This document shows, piece by piece, positions 15,250-22,324 of a stretch of DNA of 22,324 nucleotides. Position numbers and translations under genes: made by a program. Position 1 is the stretch's first letter; the number at the start of each line of letters is the position of its first letter. The stretch is from a virus: positions 1 to 22,324 of IMG/VR virus record IMGVR_UViG_3300037264_000632. One strand, 5' to 3'. The notes below the pieces were generated by a model. It was not told the origin of the DNA. It made no database searches and saw nothing but the letters and a program-made list of their open reading frames with translations.

Positions 15250-15290
15250 ATTGATTCTTTGTATATTTATCATTAAGCGATATATAAATT

Positions 15291-16280
15291 ATGCCGTTTA
15301 ATGATACTCCAACCAGATTAGAAGCTGTATTCGTCCAAAGAGATGATTTAAACAGATATTATGAACAGATTAATATATCTGGATCTAATCTTATTGTTTA
15401 TTTAAATGAAGAGGGAAAAATTGATGTAGATAAAATTCCAGCATTTTTAGATAAATATTTTCCCGGTACAGGATTTGCTGGAAGTGCGTCATGGGCATCT
15501 TCTTCATTAAGTTCTAGTTATGCAGAAACCGCGAGTTATGTTCCTTTTAATGGAGATCGTCCTATTACTCGTCAAGACAGTGAATGGCAAGGAATAAATG
15601 TCGGAGGCGAACATGTGGTTGAATTTTTAGATAATTTCTTTTTTCCATTTAATGCAGCTACCGTATCTATAACAAATCCGTCATCTACTATTTATTATGA
15701 AACGGGATCGGTTCAAACTAGAACTATTACATCAACAATAACACCCAATAGTGAAACTCTATTTGGAACGGGAAGTGTTAAAAAAGATGGATTAGCATGG
15801 AATACCATTGCTGTCATCCCGCCATATACTCCAGCATTTACCAATACAAATTTTTCTTCAAGTCATACATATCAAACATTTATTCAAACAAACAATAATG
15901 GGGCACCTTTGGTTATTTCCTCTAATATAAGAAGTATTTTATTTATTTATCCTTATTTGTGGGGATTAAATTCAACTCCGGGGTTGGAAGGAACTACTTT
16001 ATATACAACAATGCAATCAAAAAGTATAACTACCGAGAATGATAAATCTGGATATTTTTGGGGTACAGGAACATATATTTATTTTACGTATCCATCATCA
16101 TATGCATCATTAATATCTATATTAGATCCAAATAATTTTGAACTTTTACCATCATTTGAATACTCCGCATCTGTTCCCGTTACAAGTTCGGGACTAACTT
16201 ATAACTGGATGAGAACATATAAAGTATATCGTCTTAAACTATTAGCTAGTCCACAAGGACTTTTCCAATTTCTTAATTAA
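15291..16280 (+). CDS. Tail fibre or baseplate-associated structural protein
   Basis: The 329-residue product begins MPFNDTPTRLEAVFVQRDDL, then IDVDKIPAFLDKYFPG. A short Ser-rich linker follows (ASWASSSLSSSYAETASY at about residues 64-84), the same repeat type that dominates the next gene. The rest is beta-rich: WQGINVGGEHVVEFLDNFFF, a Thr-rich stretch with IYYETGSVQTRTITST, and a C-terminal domain ending YKVYRLKLLASPQGLFQFLN. The shared linker places it in the fibre system, perhaps as an adaptor between baseplate and rod. No enzyme motif is seen. It begins after the candidate late promoter and ends three bases before the giant fibre gene, so the two are likely co-transcribed. Role inferred from context; coding status is secure. 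Confidence 0.68.
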   Translation: MPFNDTPTRLEAVFVQRDDLNRYYEQINISGSNLIVYLNEEGKIDVDKIPAFLDKYFPGTGFAGSASWASSSLSSSYAETASYVPFNGDRPITRQDSEWQGINVGGEHVVEFLDNFFFPFNAATVSITNPSSTIYYETGSVQTRTITSTITPNSETLFGTGSVKKDGLAWNTIAVIPPYTPAFTNTNFSSSHTYQTFIQTNNNGAPLVISSNIRSILFIYPYLWGLNSTPGLEGTTLYTTMQSKSITTENDKSGYFWGTGTYIYFTYPSSYASLISILDPNNFELLPSFEYSASVPVTSSGLTYNWMRTYKVYRLKLLASPQGLFQFLN

Positions 16281-16283
16281 TAT

Positions 16284-19200
16284 ATGATTAGCGTAGTAGC
16301 AGGATTTGATATTACTAATTCCGAACCAGTTGATAAAAAACTGATTCAGACGGATATTACATCTAGAAATGCTATTCCTAGTTTCAATCGTTATATTGGA
16401 TTGACGGTATATGTTAAATCTGAAAATACAGATTATCGCCTCGTAGATGGAATAACCGATGCACATTGGCAAAAGATTACAGCAAGTGCGGCAATTAGTT
16501 CTAGTTATGCAGTTACATCTAGTTATTCTTTTTTTGCCGAAACTGCGTCGTGGGCAAGAACATCTAGTTATTCTGAGTTTATTTATTATAATGTTACTGA
16601 ATCGGCGCTGTTTACCACATCTTCTATTTACGCAACACAATCTATTTATGCATTATCAGCATCATGGGCATCGAGTTCAATAAGTTCATCATATGCATTG
16701 TCAGCATCATGGGCACCATCAAGTGATTTGGCCGGAACAGCATCGTGGGCAACACAATCTATTTACGCATTATCGGCATCATGGGCATCGAGTTCTATTT
16801 CATCATCATATGCATTAACTGCTAGTCATGCTATTGAATCTATTAGCTCATCCCATGCATTACATGCAATAACAAGTGTAACTGCTGACTATGCGTTGGA
16901 TAGTTTACATGCTTGGACTTCTTCGTTTGCATATGCAAGTGTAACTGCTGACTATGCATTGGATAGTTTACATGCTTGGACCGCATCATATGCTTTAAGT
17001 TCATCCGAAGCATCTTCGTCAAATTTTGCAAGATCTGCATCATATTCCTTAAATTCAACATCTGCATCATATGCTCAAACAGCATCATTTGCGATAGATG
17101 CAATATTTTCGATTTTTGCTCAACAAGCAACATATGCTACTCAATCTTTATTTGCTACTCAGTCTAGATTTGCTACTCAATCTTTATTTGCTACTCAGTC
17201 TAGATTTGCTACTCAATCTTTATTTGCTACTCAATCTTTATTTGCTACTCAATCTTTATTTGCTACTCAGTCTAGATTTGCTACTCAATCTTTATTTGCT
17301 ACTCAATCTTTATTTGCTACTTTTGCTACTCAATCTTTATTTGCTACTTTTGCTACTCAATCTTTATTTGCTACTCAATCTTTATTTGCTACTCAGTCTA
17401 GATTTGCTACTCAATCTTTATTTGCTACTCAGTCTAGATTTGCTACTCAATCTTTATTTGCTACTCAATCTATTTATGCATTGTCGGCATCGTGGGCATC
17501 GAGTTCAATAAGTTCATCATATACTTTATCAGCATCATGGGCACCGTCTAGTGATTTTGCTAATACAGCATCTTGGGCAAGTCATTCTTTGTTTTCTATA
17601 TCGGCGTCTTGGGCATCTAGTTCGATAAGCTCATCATATGCATTATCTGCTTCGTGGGCACCATCAACAGATTTTGCTGGAACATCGTCTTGGGCAACAC
17701 AATCTTTTTATGCATTATCAGCATCGTGGGCTTCTAGTTCTATTTCGGCATCCTATGCCTTATCATCATCCTATGCTTACACATCTAGTTATTCTATAAC
17801 AGCAAGTTACGTAAGTAGTGCGTTTTCATCTATTTCGGCATCACACGCAGATGTAGCGGATCAAGTAATAAGTTCATCATATGCATTATCAGCATCATGG
17901 GCACCTTCTGTACCAAGTGATTATGCGTTAATTGCAATAAGTGCATCATGGGCTTCTAGTTCACTTTCTTCCAGTTATGCATTATCAGCATCATGGGCAC
18001 CTTCTGTACCAAGTGATTATGCGTTAATTGCAATAAGTGCATCATGGGCTTCTAGTTCACTTTCTTCCAGTTATGCATTATCAGCATCATGGGCACCATC
18101 AACAGATTTTGCAGGAACATCGTCTTGGGCAACACAATCTTTTTATGCATTGTCTGCGTCGTGGGCTTCTAGTTCACTTTCTTCCAGTTATGCATTATCA
18201 GCATCATGGGCACCTTCTGTACCAAGTGATTATGCGTTAATTGCAATAAGTGCATCATGGGCTTCTAGTTCACTTTCTTCCAGTTATGCATTGTCAGCGT
18301 CACACTCAGAAACATCGAGTTTTTCTATAACATCTATTTTTGCAAATAGTGCATCTTTCGTTGAATCTTCATCTTATGCTCTTACCTCAAGCTATGCAGT
18401 AACTTCAAGTCATGCAATTACAGCATCATATGCCGTAACTCCGAGCGGAACATCTGGAACATCAGGAGTAAGTGGTTCGTCTGGAGTAAGTGGATCAAGC
18501 GGAACCTCGGGAACATCTGGAGTAAGTGGATCATCAGGAACGTCGGGAACAAGTGGGACAGCAGGAACAAGAGGAACATCCGGAACATCTGGAGTAAGCG
18601 GATCAAGTGGAACCTCGGGAACATCTGGAGTAAGTGGATCAAGTGGAACCTCGGGAACATCTGGAGTAAGTGGATCAAGTGGAACCTCGGGAACATCTGG
18701 AGTAGATGGAACTTCAGGAACAAGTGGAACGGCTGGTTCATCTGGATTAGATGGTAATCCTGGAATTCCTGGTGTAGATGGAACCTCTGGAACTAGTGGA
18801 ACAAAAGGTACTTCGGGAACGTCTGGAGTTTCTGGAGCAGAAGGTACATCTGGTACAAGTGGTACAAGAGGCACATCAGGAACATCAGGAACATCTGGAA
18901 TAAGTGGATCATCTGGTACAAGTGGCACAAGAGGTTCATCGGGAACATCTGGTACAAGTGGAACAGCAGGAACCGCAGGAACATCTGGAGTGAGTGGTTC
19001 ATCAGGAACATCTGGAGTGAGTGGTTCATCAGGAACATCTGGAGTGAGTGGTTCATCAGGAACATCTGGAGTGAGTGGTTCATCAGGTACATCCGGTACG
19101 AGTGGAACATCCGGTTCATCAGGAACAAGTGGAATAAGTGCTAATTTCACAACTGGGTCACTATATCCAATTACATCATCTTGGGCCGAAAGTGCATCTT

Positions 19201-22200
19201 ATTCATTGGATGCCTTAAGTGCATCATATGCATTGAGTGCATCATATATAGGAGAAGGGGTTGATAACTACGTTCCAAAATGGCAAAACAACACCTTAAC
19301 TCCTACAAGTTTAATTTATGAGGATGGAGTAGATGTAGGAATTGGCACGATACTTCCAACCAATAGATTACATGTATCTGCCACTGTTGATCCACTACGA
19401 TTACAAAATGTAATAGAATCATCAGATATTGATTTATTGACCATTGATATTAGTGGAGTTGTTCACTCGAATAAAACAGCATCTTATGCTTTATTTGCAA
19501 GGGAAGCATTATCAGCCTCGTACACTTTAAGTGGAAGTTATTTTAAATTATATGATGTAACTCAATCTCTAACATTCGTTGTATCGGCATCATGGGCTTC
19601 TAGTTCACTTTCTGCATCATATGCATTAACATCAAGTCATGCAATAACAGCATCGTATGCTATAACTCCAAGCGGTACATCAGGAACGTCGGGAACAAGA
19701 GGAACATCGGGAACAAGAGGAACATCGGGAACGTCTGGGACAAGCGGAATATCTGGTTCATCGGGAACAAGTGGAACATCTGGAGTAAGTGGTTCTTCGG
19801 GCACCAGTGGAACAGAAGGTACTTCTGGAACAAGTGGAACATCGGGAATAAGTGGATCATCAGGAACGTCGGGAATAAGTGGATCATCAGGAACGTCGGG
19901 AATAAGTGGATCATCGGGAACATCGGGAATAAGTGGATCATCGGGAACGTCAGGAACATCGGGAATAAGTGGATCATCGGGAACGTCAGGAACATCGGGA
20001 ATAAGTGGATCATCGGGAACGTCAGGAACATCGGGAATAAGTGGATCATCGGGAACGTCGGGTACAAGTGGAACGGAAGGTACATCGGGAACAAGTGGAA
20101 CGGAAGGTACATCGGGAACAAGTGGAACATCAGGAACGTCAGGAATAAGTGGATCAAGCGGAACAAGTGGAACAAGAGGAACTTCGGGAACAAGAGGAAC
20201 TTCGGGAACAAGTGGAACAGAAGGTACGTCTGGAACAAGTGGAACAGAAGGTACGTCTGGAACAAGCGGAACGGAAGGTACGTCTGGAACAAGCGGAACG
20301 GAAGGTACATCTGGAACAAGCGGAACGGAAGGTTCATCGGGAACAAGCGGAACAAGAGGTTCATCTGGCACAAGAGGTACTTCAGGTACAAGTGGCACAA
20401 GAGGTACATCTGGTACAAGTGGTGCAGAAGGCACGTCTGGAACAAGTGGAACGGAGGGTACGTCTGGAACAAGCGGAACGGAAGGTACGTCTGGAACAAG
20501 CGGAACGGAAGGTACATCTGGAACAAGCGGAACAAGGGGTTCATCAGGAACATCCGGTACATCAGGAACATCTGGAGTAAGTGGTTCATCAGGAACATCT
20601 GGAGTAAGTGGTTCATCTGGAACAAGTGGAACAAGAGGAACTTCGGGAACAAGTGGAACAGAAGGCACGTCTGGTACAAGTGGAACAGAAGGTACGTCAG
20701 GAACAAGCGGGACGGAAGGCACGTCTGGTACAAGTGGAACATCAGGAGTAAGTGGGTCATCCGGAACGTCTGGTACTTCAGGAACAAAAGGTACTTCAGG
20801 AACATCAGGCGTAAGTGGGTCATCAGGAACAAGTGGAACATCAGGAGTAAGTGGGTCATCCGGAACGTCTGGTACTTCAGGAACAAGAGGTACTTCAGGA
20901 ACATCTGGTATTAGTGGAACAAGTGGAACAGAAGGAACATCTGGTACAAGTGGAACATCAGGAGTAAGTGGGTCATCCGGAACGTCTGGTACTTCGGGAA
21001 CAAAAGGCACTTCGGGAACATCAGGAGTAAGTGGGTCATCAGGAACAAGTGGAACAGAAGGTACATCTGGTACAAGCGGAACATCAGGAATAAGTGGGTC
21101 ATCTGGAACGTCTGGTACTTCAGGAACAAGAGGCACTTCGGGAACATCTGGAGAGGGCGGTTCATCTGGAACGTCTGGTACTTCAGGAACAAGAGGCACT
21201 TCGGGAACATCAGGAGTAAGTGGATCATCTGGAACAAGCGGAACAAGGGGAACATCAGGAGTAAGTGGATCATCTGGAACGAGTGGAACAGCAGGTTCAT
21301 CCGGAACAAGTGGAATAAGTGCTAATTTTACAACCGGGTCATCATATCCAATTACATCATCTTGGGCATTATCCGCTTCATATGCATTGAGTGCATCTTA
21401 CATCGGAGAAGGGGTTGATAATTACGTTCCAAAATGGCAAAATAATACCTTAACTCCTACGAGTTTAATTTATGAAGATGGAGTAGATGTAGGAATTGGC
21501 ACGATACTTCCAACCAATAGATTACATGTATCTGCCACTGTTGATCCATTACGATTAGAAAGTGTCCAAGCATCGACAGATATTGATTTATTGACCATTG
21601 ATGTTAGTGGAGTTGTTCATTCAAGTAGAACAGCATCTTATGCATTATTTGCAAAGGAAGCATTATCAGCCTCGTACACTTTAAGTGGAAGTTATTTTAA
21701 ATTCTTCGATGTAACTCAATCTCTAACATTCGTTGTATCGGCATCATATGCATCAGGATCAACCTCTGCATCATATGCATTAACATCAAGTCACGCAATA
21801 ACAGCATCGTATGCTATAACTCCAAGTGGTACGTCTGGTACAAGTGGAACAAAAGGAACATCAGGAACGACCGGAACAAGCGGTACAAGTGGAACAAAAG
21901 GAACATCAGGAACAAGCGGAATAAGTGGGTCATCAGGAACAAGTGGAGTAAGTGGTTCATCGGGAACGAGTGGAGTAAGTGGTTCATCGGGAACAAGTGG
22001 AACAGAAGGAACGTCGGGAACAAGTGGAACAGAAGGAACGTCGGGAACAAGTGGAACAGAAGGAACGTCGGGAACAAGTGGAACAGAAGGTACATCTGGA
22101 ACAAGCGGAACAAGGGGTTCATCAGGAACATCCGGTACATCGGGTACAAAAGGTACGTCAGGAACATCTGGAATAAGTGGATCATCGGGTACAAGTGGTA

Positions 22201-22324
22201 CAAAAGGCACATCAGGTACTTCGGGAACATCTGGAGTAAGTGGTTCTTCAGGAACATCTGGTACATCGGGAGCGAATGGATCATCAGGTACGAGTGGAAC
22301 AGAGGGAACATCGGGAACCAGTGG
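16284..22324 (+). CDS. Giant modular collagen-like tail fibre protein, 3' end outside window
   Basis: From ATG 16284 this frame stays open to the right edge, at least 2013 codons. Residues 1-65 form the attachment head (MISVVAGFDITNSEPV, NRYIGLTVYVKSENTDYRL). Residues about 70-280 and 395-720 are Ser-Ala-Ser-Tyr/Trp repeats such as YALSASWASSS. Between them is an Ala-Thr-Gln-Ser-(Leu/Arg)-Phe array (17136-17459). Then come Gly-X-Y tracts at 18447-19139, 19674-21320 and 21828 onward, separated by two near-identical globular modules containing NYVPKWQNNTLTP and VGIGTILPTNRLHVSA. That GIGT...P..RLHV motif is common in phage and bacterial adhesins that often end in an S74 self-cleaving chaperone, which could lie beyond the window. 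Frame was checked at several points (17100, 17460, 18441, 19674, 21828, 22260). A trimeric host-recognition fibre is the likely role. Confidence 0.85.
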   Translation, partial: MISVVAGFDITNSEPVDKKLIQTDITSRNAIPSFNRYIGLTVYVKSENTDYRLVDGITDAHWQKITASAAISSSYAVTSSYSFFAETASWARTSSYSEFIYYNVTESALFTTSSIYATQSIYALSASWASSSISSSYALSASWAPSSDLAGTASWATQSIYALSASWASSSISSSYALTASHAIESISSSHALHAITSVTADYALDSLHAWTSSFAYASVTADYALDSLHAWTASYALSSSEASSSNFARSASYSLNSTSASYAQTASFAIDAIFSIFAQQATYATQSLFATQSRFATQSLFATQSRFATQSLFATQSLFATQSLFATQSRFATQSLFATQSLFATFATQSLFATFATQSLFATQSLFATQSRFATQSLFATQSRFATQSLFATQSIYALSASWASSSISSSYTLSASWAPSSDFANTASWASHSLFSISASWASSSISSSYALSASWAPSTDFAGTSSWATQSFYALSASWASSSISASYALSSSYAYTSSYSITASYVSSAFSSISASHADVADQVISSSYALSASWAPSVPSDYALIAISASWASSSLSSSYALSASWAPSVPSDYALIAISASWASSSLSSSYALSASWAPSTDFAGTSSWATQSFYALSASWASSSLSSSYALSASWAPSVPSDYALIAISASWASSSLSSSYALSASHSETSSFSITSIFANSASFVESSSYALTSSYAVTSSHAITASYAVTPSGTSGTSGVSGSSGVSGSSGTSGTSGVSGSSGTSGTSGTAGTRGTSGTSGVSGSSGTSGTSGVSGSSGTSGTSGVSGSSGTSGTSGVDGTSGTSGTAGSSGLDGNPGIPGVDGTSGTSGTKGTSGTSGVSGAEGTSGTSGTRGTSGTSGTSGISGSSGTSGTRGSSGTSGTSGTAGTAGTSGVSGSSGTSGVSGSSGTSGVSGSSGTSGVSGSSGTSGTSGTSGSSGTSGISANFTTGSLYPITSSWAESASYSLDALSASYALSASYIGEGVDNYVPKWQNNTLTPTSLIYEDGVDVGIGTILPTNRLHVSATVDPLRLQNVIESSDIDLLTIDISGVVHSNKTASYALFAREALSASYTLSGSYFKLYDVTQSLTFVVSASWASSSLSASYALTSSHAITASYAITPSGTSGTSGTRGTSGTRGTSGTSGTSGISGSSGTSGTSGVSGSSGTSGTEGTSGTSGTSGISGSSGTSGISGSSGTSGISGSSGTSGISGSSGTSGTSGISGSSGTSGTSGISGSSGTSGTSGISGSSGTSGTSGTEGTSGTSGTEGTSGTSGTSGTSGISGSSGTSGTRGTSGTRGTSGTSGTEGTSGTSGTEGTSGTSGTEGTSGTSGTEGTSGTSGTEGSSGTSGTRGSSGTRGTSGTSGTRGTSGTSGAEGTSGTSGTEGTSGTSGTEGTSGTSGTEGTSGTSGTRGSSGTSGTSGTSGVSGSSGTSGVSGSSGTSGTRGTSGTSGTEGTSGTSGTEGTSGTSGTEGTSGTSGTSGVSGSSGTSGTSGTKGTSGTSGVSGSSGTSGTSGVSGSSGTSGTSGTRGTSGTSGISGTSGTEGTSGTSGTSGVSGSSGTSGTSGTKGTSGTSGVSGSSGTSGTEGTSGTSGTSGISGSSGTSGTSGTRGTSGTSGEGGSSGTSGTSGTRGTSGTSGVSGSSGTSGTRGTSGVSGSSGTSGTAGSSGTSGISANFTTGSSYPITSSWALSASYALSASYIGEGVDNYVPKWQNNTLTPTSLIYEDGVDVGIGTILPTNRLHVSATVDPLRLESVQASTDIDLLTIDVSGVVHSSRTASYALFAKEALSASYTLSGSYFKFFDVTQSLTFVVSASYASGSTSASYALTSSHAITASYAITPSGTSGTSGTKGTSGTTGTSGTSGTKGTSGTSGISGSSGTSGVSGSSGTSGVSGSSGTSGTEGTSGTSGTEGTSGTSGTEGTSGTSGTEGTSGTSGTRGSSGTSGTSGTKGTSGTSGISGSSGTSGTKGTSGTSGTSGVSGSSGTSGTSGANGSSGTSGTEGTSGTS
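16875..17000 (+). repeat. 63-bp direct repeat in fibre gene
   Basis: A unit encoding SVTADYALDSLHAWT starts at 16875 and again at 16938, exactly 63 bases (21 codons) apart and almost identical in DNA. The same TADYALDS motif occurs once in the small fibre protein at 13310-13954. This is one of several layers of internal duplication in the gene. Confidence 0.75.
17136..17459 (+). repeat. 18-bp tandem array encoding ATQSLF / ATQSRF
   Basis: The array contains 17 copies of an 18-bp unit plus two 9-bp partial units (GCTACTTTT). Twelve or thirteen copies are GCTACTCAATCTTTATTT (Ala-Thr-Gln-Ser-Leu-Phe); the others carry CAGTCTAGA and give Arg instead of Leu. Copies of each type are identical in DNA, which points to recent slippage or unequal recombination. 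All lengths are multiples of three, so copy-number change would lengthen or shorten the fibre without breaking the frame. The flanks (ATYATQS, ATQSIYALSASW) are degenerate versions of the same unit. Confidence 0.92.
17880..18284 (+). repeat. 96-bp near-identical tandem units in fibre gene
   Basis: Units of 96 bases (32 codons) start at 17880, 17976 and 18189 and are nearly identical; a related but longer 117-base unit fills 18072-18188. Each unit encodes YALSASWAPSVPSDYALIA followed by ISASWASSSLSSS. The variant unit swaps in STDFAGTSSWATQSF, which resembles sequence at about 17670-17710, so it looks like a local gene-conversion product. Confidence 0.88.
18447..19139 (+). repeat. Collagen-like Gly-X-Y tract 1
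   Basis: This is 231 codons with glycine at every third position, mostly G-T-S, G-V-S and G-S-S. At about 18744-18782 it contains GLDGNPGIPGVDG, classic collagen triplets with proline in the Y position, which ties the proline-poor G-T-S tracts to true collagen-like sequence. Codons for each residue vary freely while the residues do not, indicating selection on the protein. Confidence 0.9.
19140..19673 (+). repeat. Globular fibre module, copy A
   Basis: This 534-base module lies between Gly-X-Y tracts 1 and 2. It encodes ANFTTGSLYPITSSWAES, then SASYIGEGVDNYVPKWQNN, VGIGTILPTNRLHVSATVDP, and an end of SSHAITASYAITPSG. It differs from copy B by a 27-base insertion (nine residues after the first SSWA) and by scattered substitutions. 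The GIGT...LHV motif recurs in many trimeric adhesins, where it forms a beta-rich knob between rods. Confidence 0.88.
19674..21320 (+). repeat. Collagen-like Gly-X-Y tract 2 (longest)
   Basis: The tract has 549 codons, all Gly-X-Y. X is nearly always Thr, with Val, Ile and Ser next; Y is Ser, with Arg, Lys and Glu at intervals (GTRGTS, GTKGTS, GTEGTS). Proline is essentially absent. Alternating acidic and basic triplets could set the register of a trimer. An isolated GEGGSSG occurs near 21150. Confidence 0.92.
21321..21827 (+). repeat. Globular fibre module, copy B
   Basis: This 507-base module repeats copy A with high identity (for example NYVPKWQNNTLTPTSLIYED and the GIGTILPTNRLHV core are unchanged), lacking the 27-base insertion. 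Differences cluster in short patches (LESVQASTDIDLL against LQNVIESSDIDLL; FKFFDV against FKLYDV). Together with the flanking tract it suggests that a module-plus-tract cassette was duplicated in tandem. Confidence 0.88.
21828..22324 (+). repeat. Collagen-like Gly-X-Y tract 3, continues past window
   Basis: It opens GTSGTSGTKGTSGTTGTSG and stays in Gly-X-Y register to the last base. Four consecutive copies of an 18-codon-scale GTSGTEGTS pattern near 21990-22100 are almost identical in DNA. The reading frame is the same as that of ATG 16284. The end of the protein is outside the window. Confidence 0.9.

Noticed and set aside
17136-17459. Possible CRISPR array
   Set aside because: The 18-bp units abut with no unique spacers, are in frame, and code for a hexapeptide within a long gene. 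There are no cas genes.
17098-17511. Leucine-rich plus-strand frame resembling a membrane protein
   Set aside because: This is the +1 shadow of the 18-bp array; the true frame gives ATQSLF repeats continuous with the fibre gene on both sides.
19637-21199. Long minus-strand open frame of Val-Pro repeats (about 520 codons)
   Set aside because: It is the exact antisense of the Gly-Thr-Ser tract: the codons for G, T and S read backwards as Pro, Val, Asp and similar. The sense frame is continuous with ATG 16284 and codes for recognisable modules, so the antisense frame is a shadow. The same applies at 18410-19150 and 21791-22210.

Overview
The window looks like part of an AT-rich, contractile-tailed (T4-superfamily, myovirus-type) bacteriophage genome, probably from an aquatic metagenome. 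Three consecutive minus-strand genes match the T4 neck and tail-completion series by sequence pattern and order (gp13-like, gp14-like, gp15-like). Genes are packed almost end to end, often with 4-base ATGA overlaps. Both ends of the window are occupied by very long repeat-rich fibre genes. No tRNA, rRNA, insertion sequence, integrase or CRISPR array was seen. The host cannot be named. Few genes have a clear Shine-Dalgarno sequence.

Layout. (1) Positions 1-5618, minus strand, read right to left: gp13-like neck protein, gp14-like neck protein, a conserved phage protein of unknown function carrying an N-terminal tag, gp15-like tail-sheath completion protein with an extra C-terminal module, then a collagen-like (Gly-Thr-Ser) fibre protein that runs off the left edge. 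(2) Positions 5619-5763: the divergent control region, and the longest non-coding stretch. (3) Positions 5764-12382, plus strand: a tight run of seven enzyme-like or unknown genes: Nudix plus SleB-type wall hydrolase, GNAT-like, 2H phosphoesterase, ParB-like plus CCA-adding nucleotidyltransferase plus HD, an unknown, and two ADP-ribosyltransferase-like (ART-like) genes. (4) Positions 12424-13297: two small conserved phage proteins. (5) Positions 13310-22324, plus strand: four structural or fibre genes. The last is at least 2013 codons long, runs off the right edge, and is built from Ser-Ala-Ser-Tyr-type repeats, an 18-bp tandem repeat array, three Gly-X-Y tracts and two near-identical copies of a globular module.

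The most interesting signal is a shared N-terminal peptide, approximately M-(I/K)-x-L-K-x-L-L-x-E, on seven otherwise unrelated proteins: six of the seven genes in region 3 plus the unknown protein between gp14 and gp15. It is conserved as protein while its codons vary. It directly abuts the start of several catalytic domains, and in six of seven cases it ends in the (L/I)-x-E pattern that the T4 prohead protease gp21 cleaves. T4 uses such capsid-targeting peptides on internal proteins and Alt to package them and inject them with the DNA. I infer that this phage packages a set of effectors in its head. Their predicted chemistries (tRNA 3'-end addition, 2H phosphoesterase, ART, Nudix, peptidoglycan hydrolysis) suggest a role in entry, host takeover, RNA repair or counter-defence at the moment of infection. 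The tag is seen in the sequence; packaging and function are inference.
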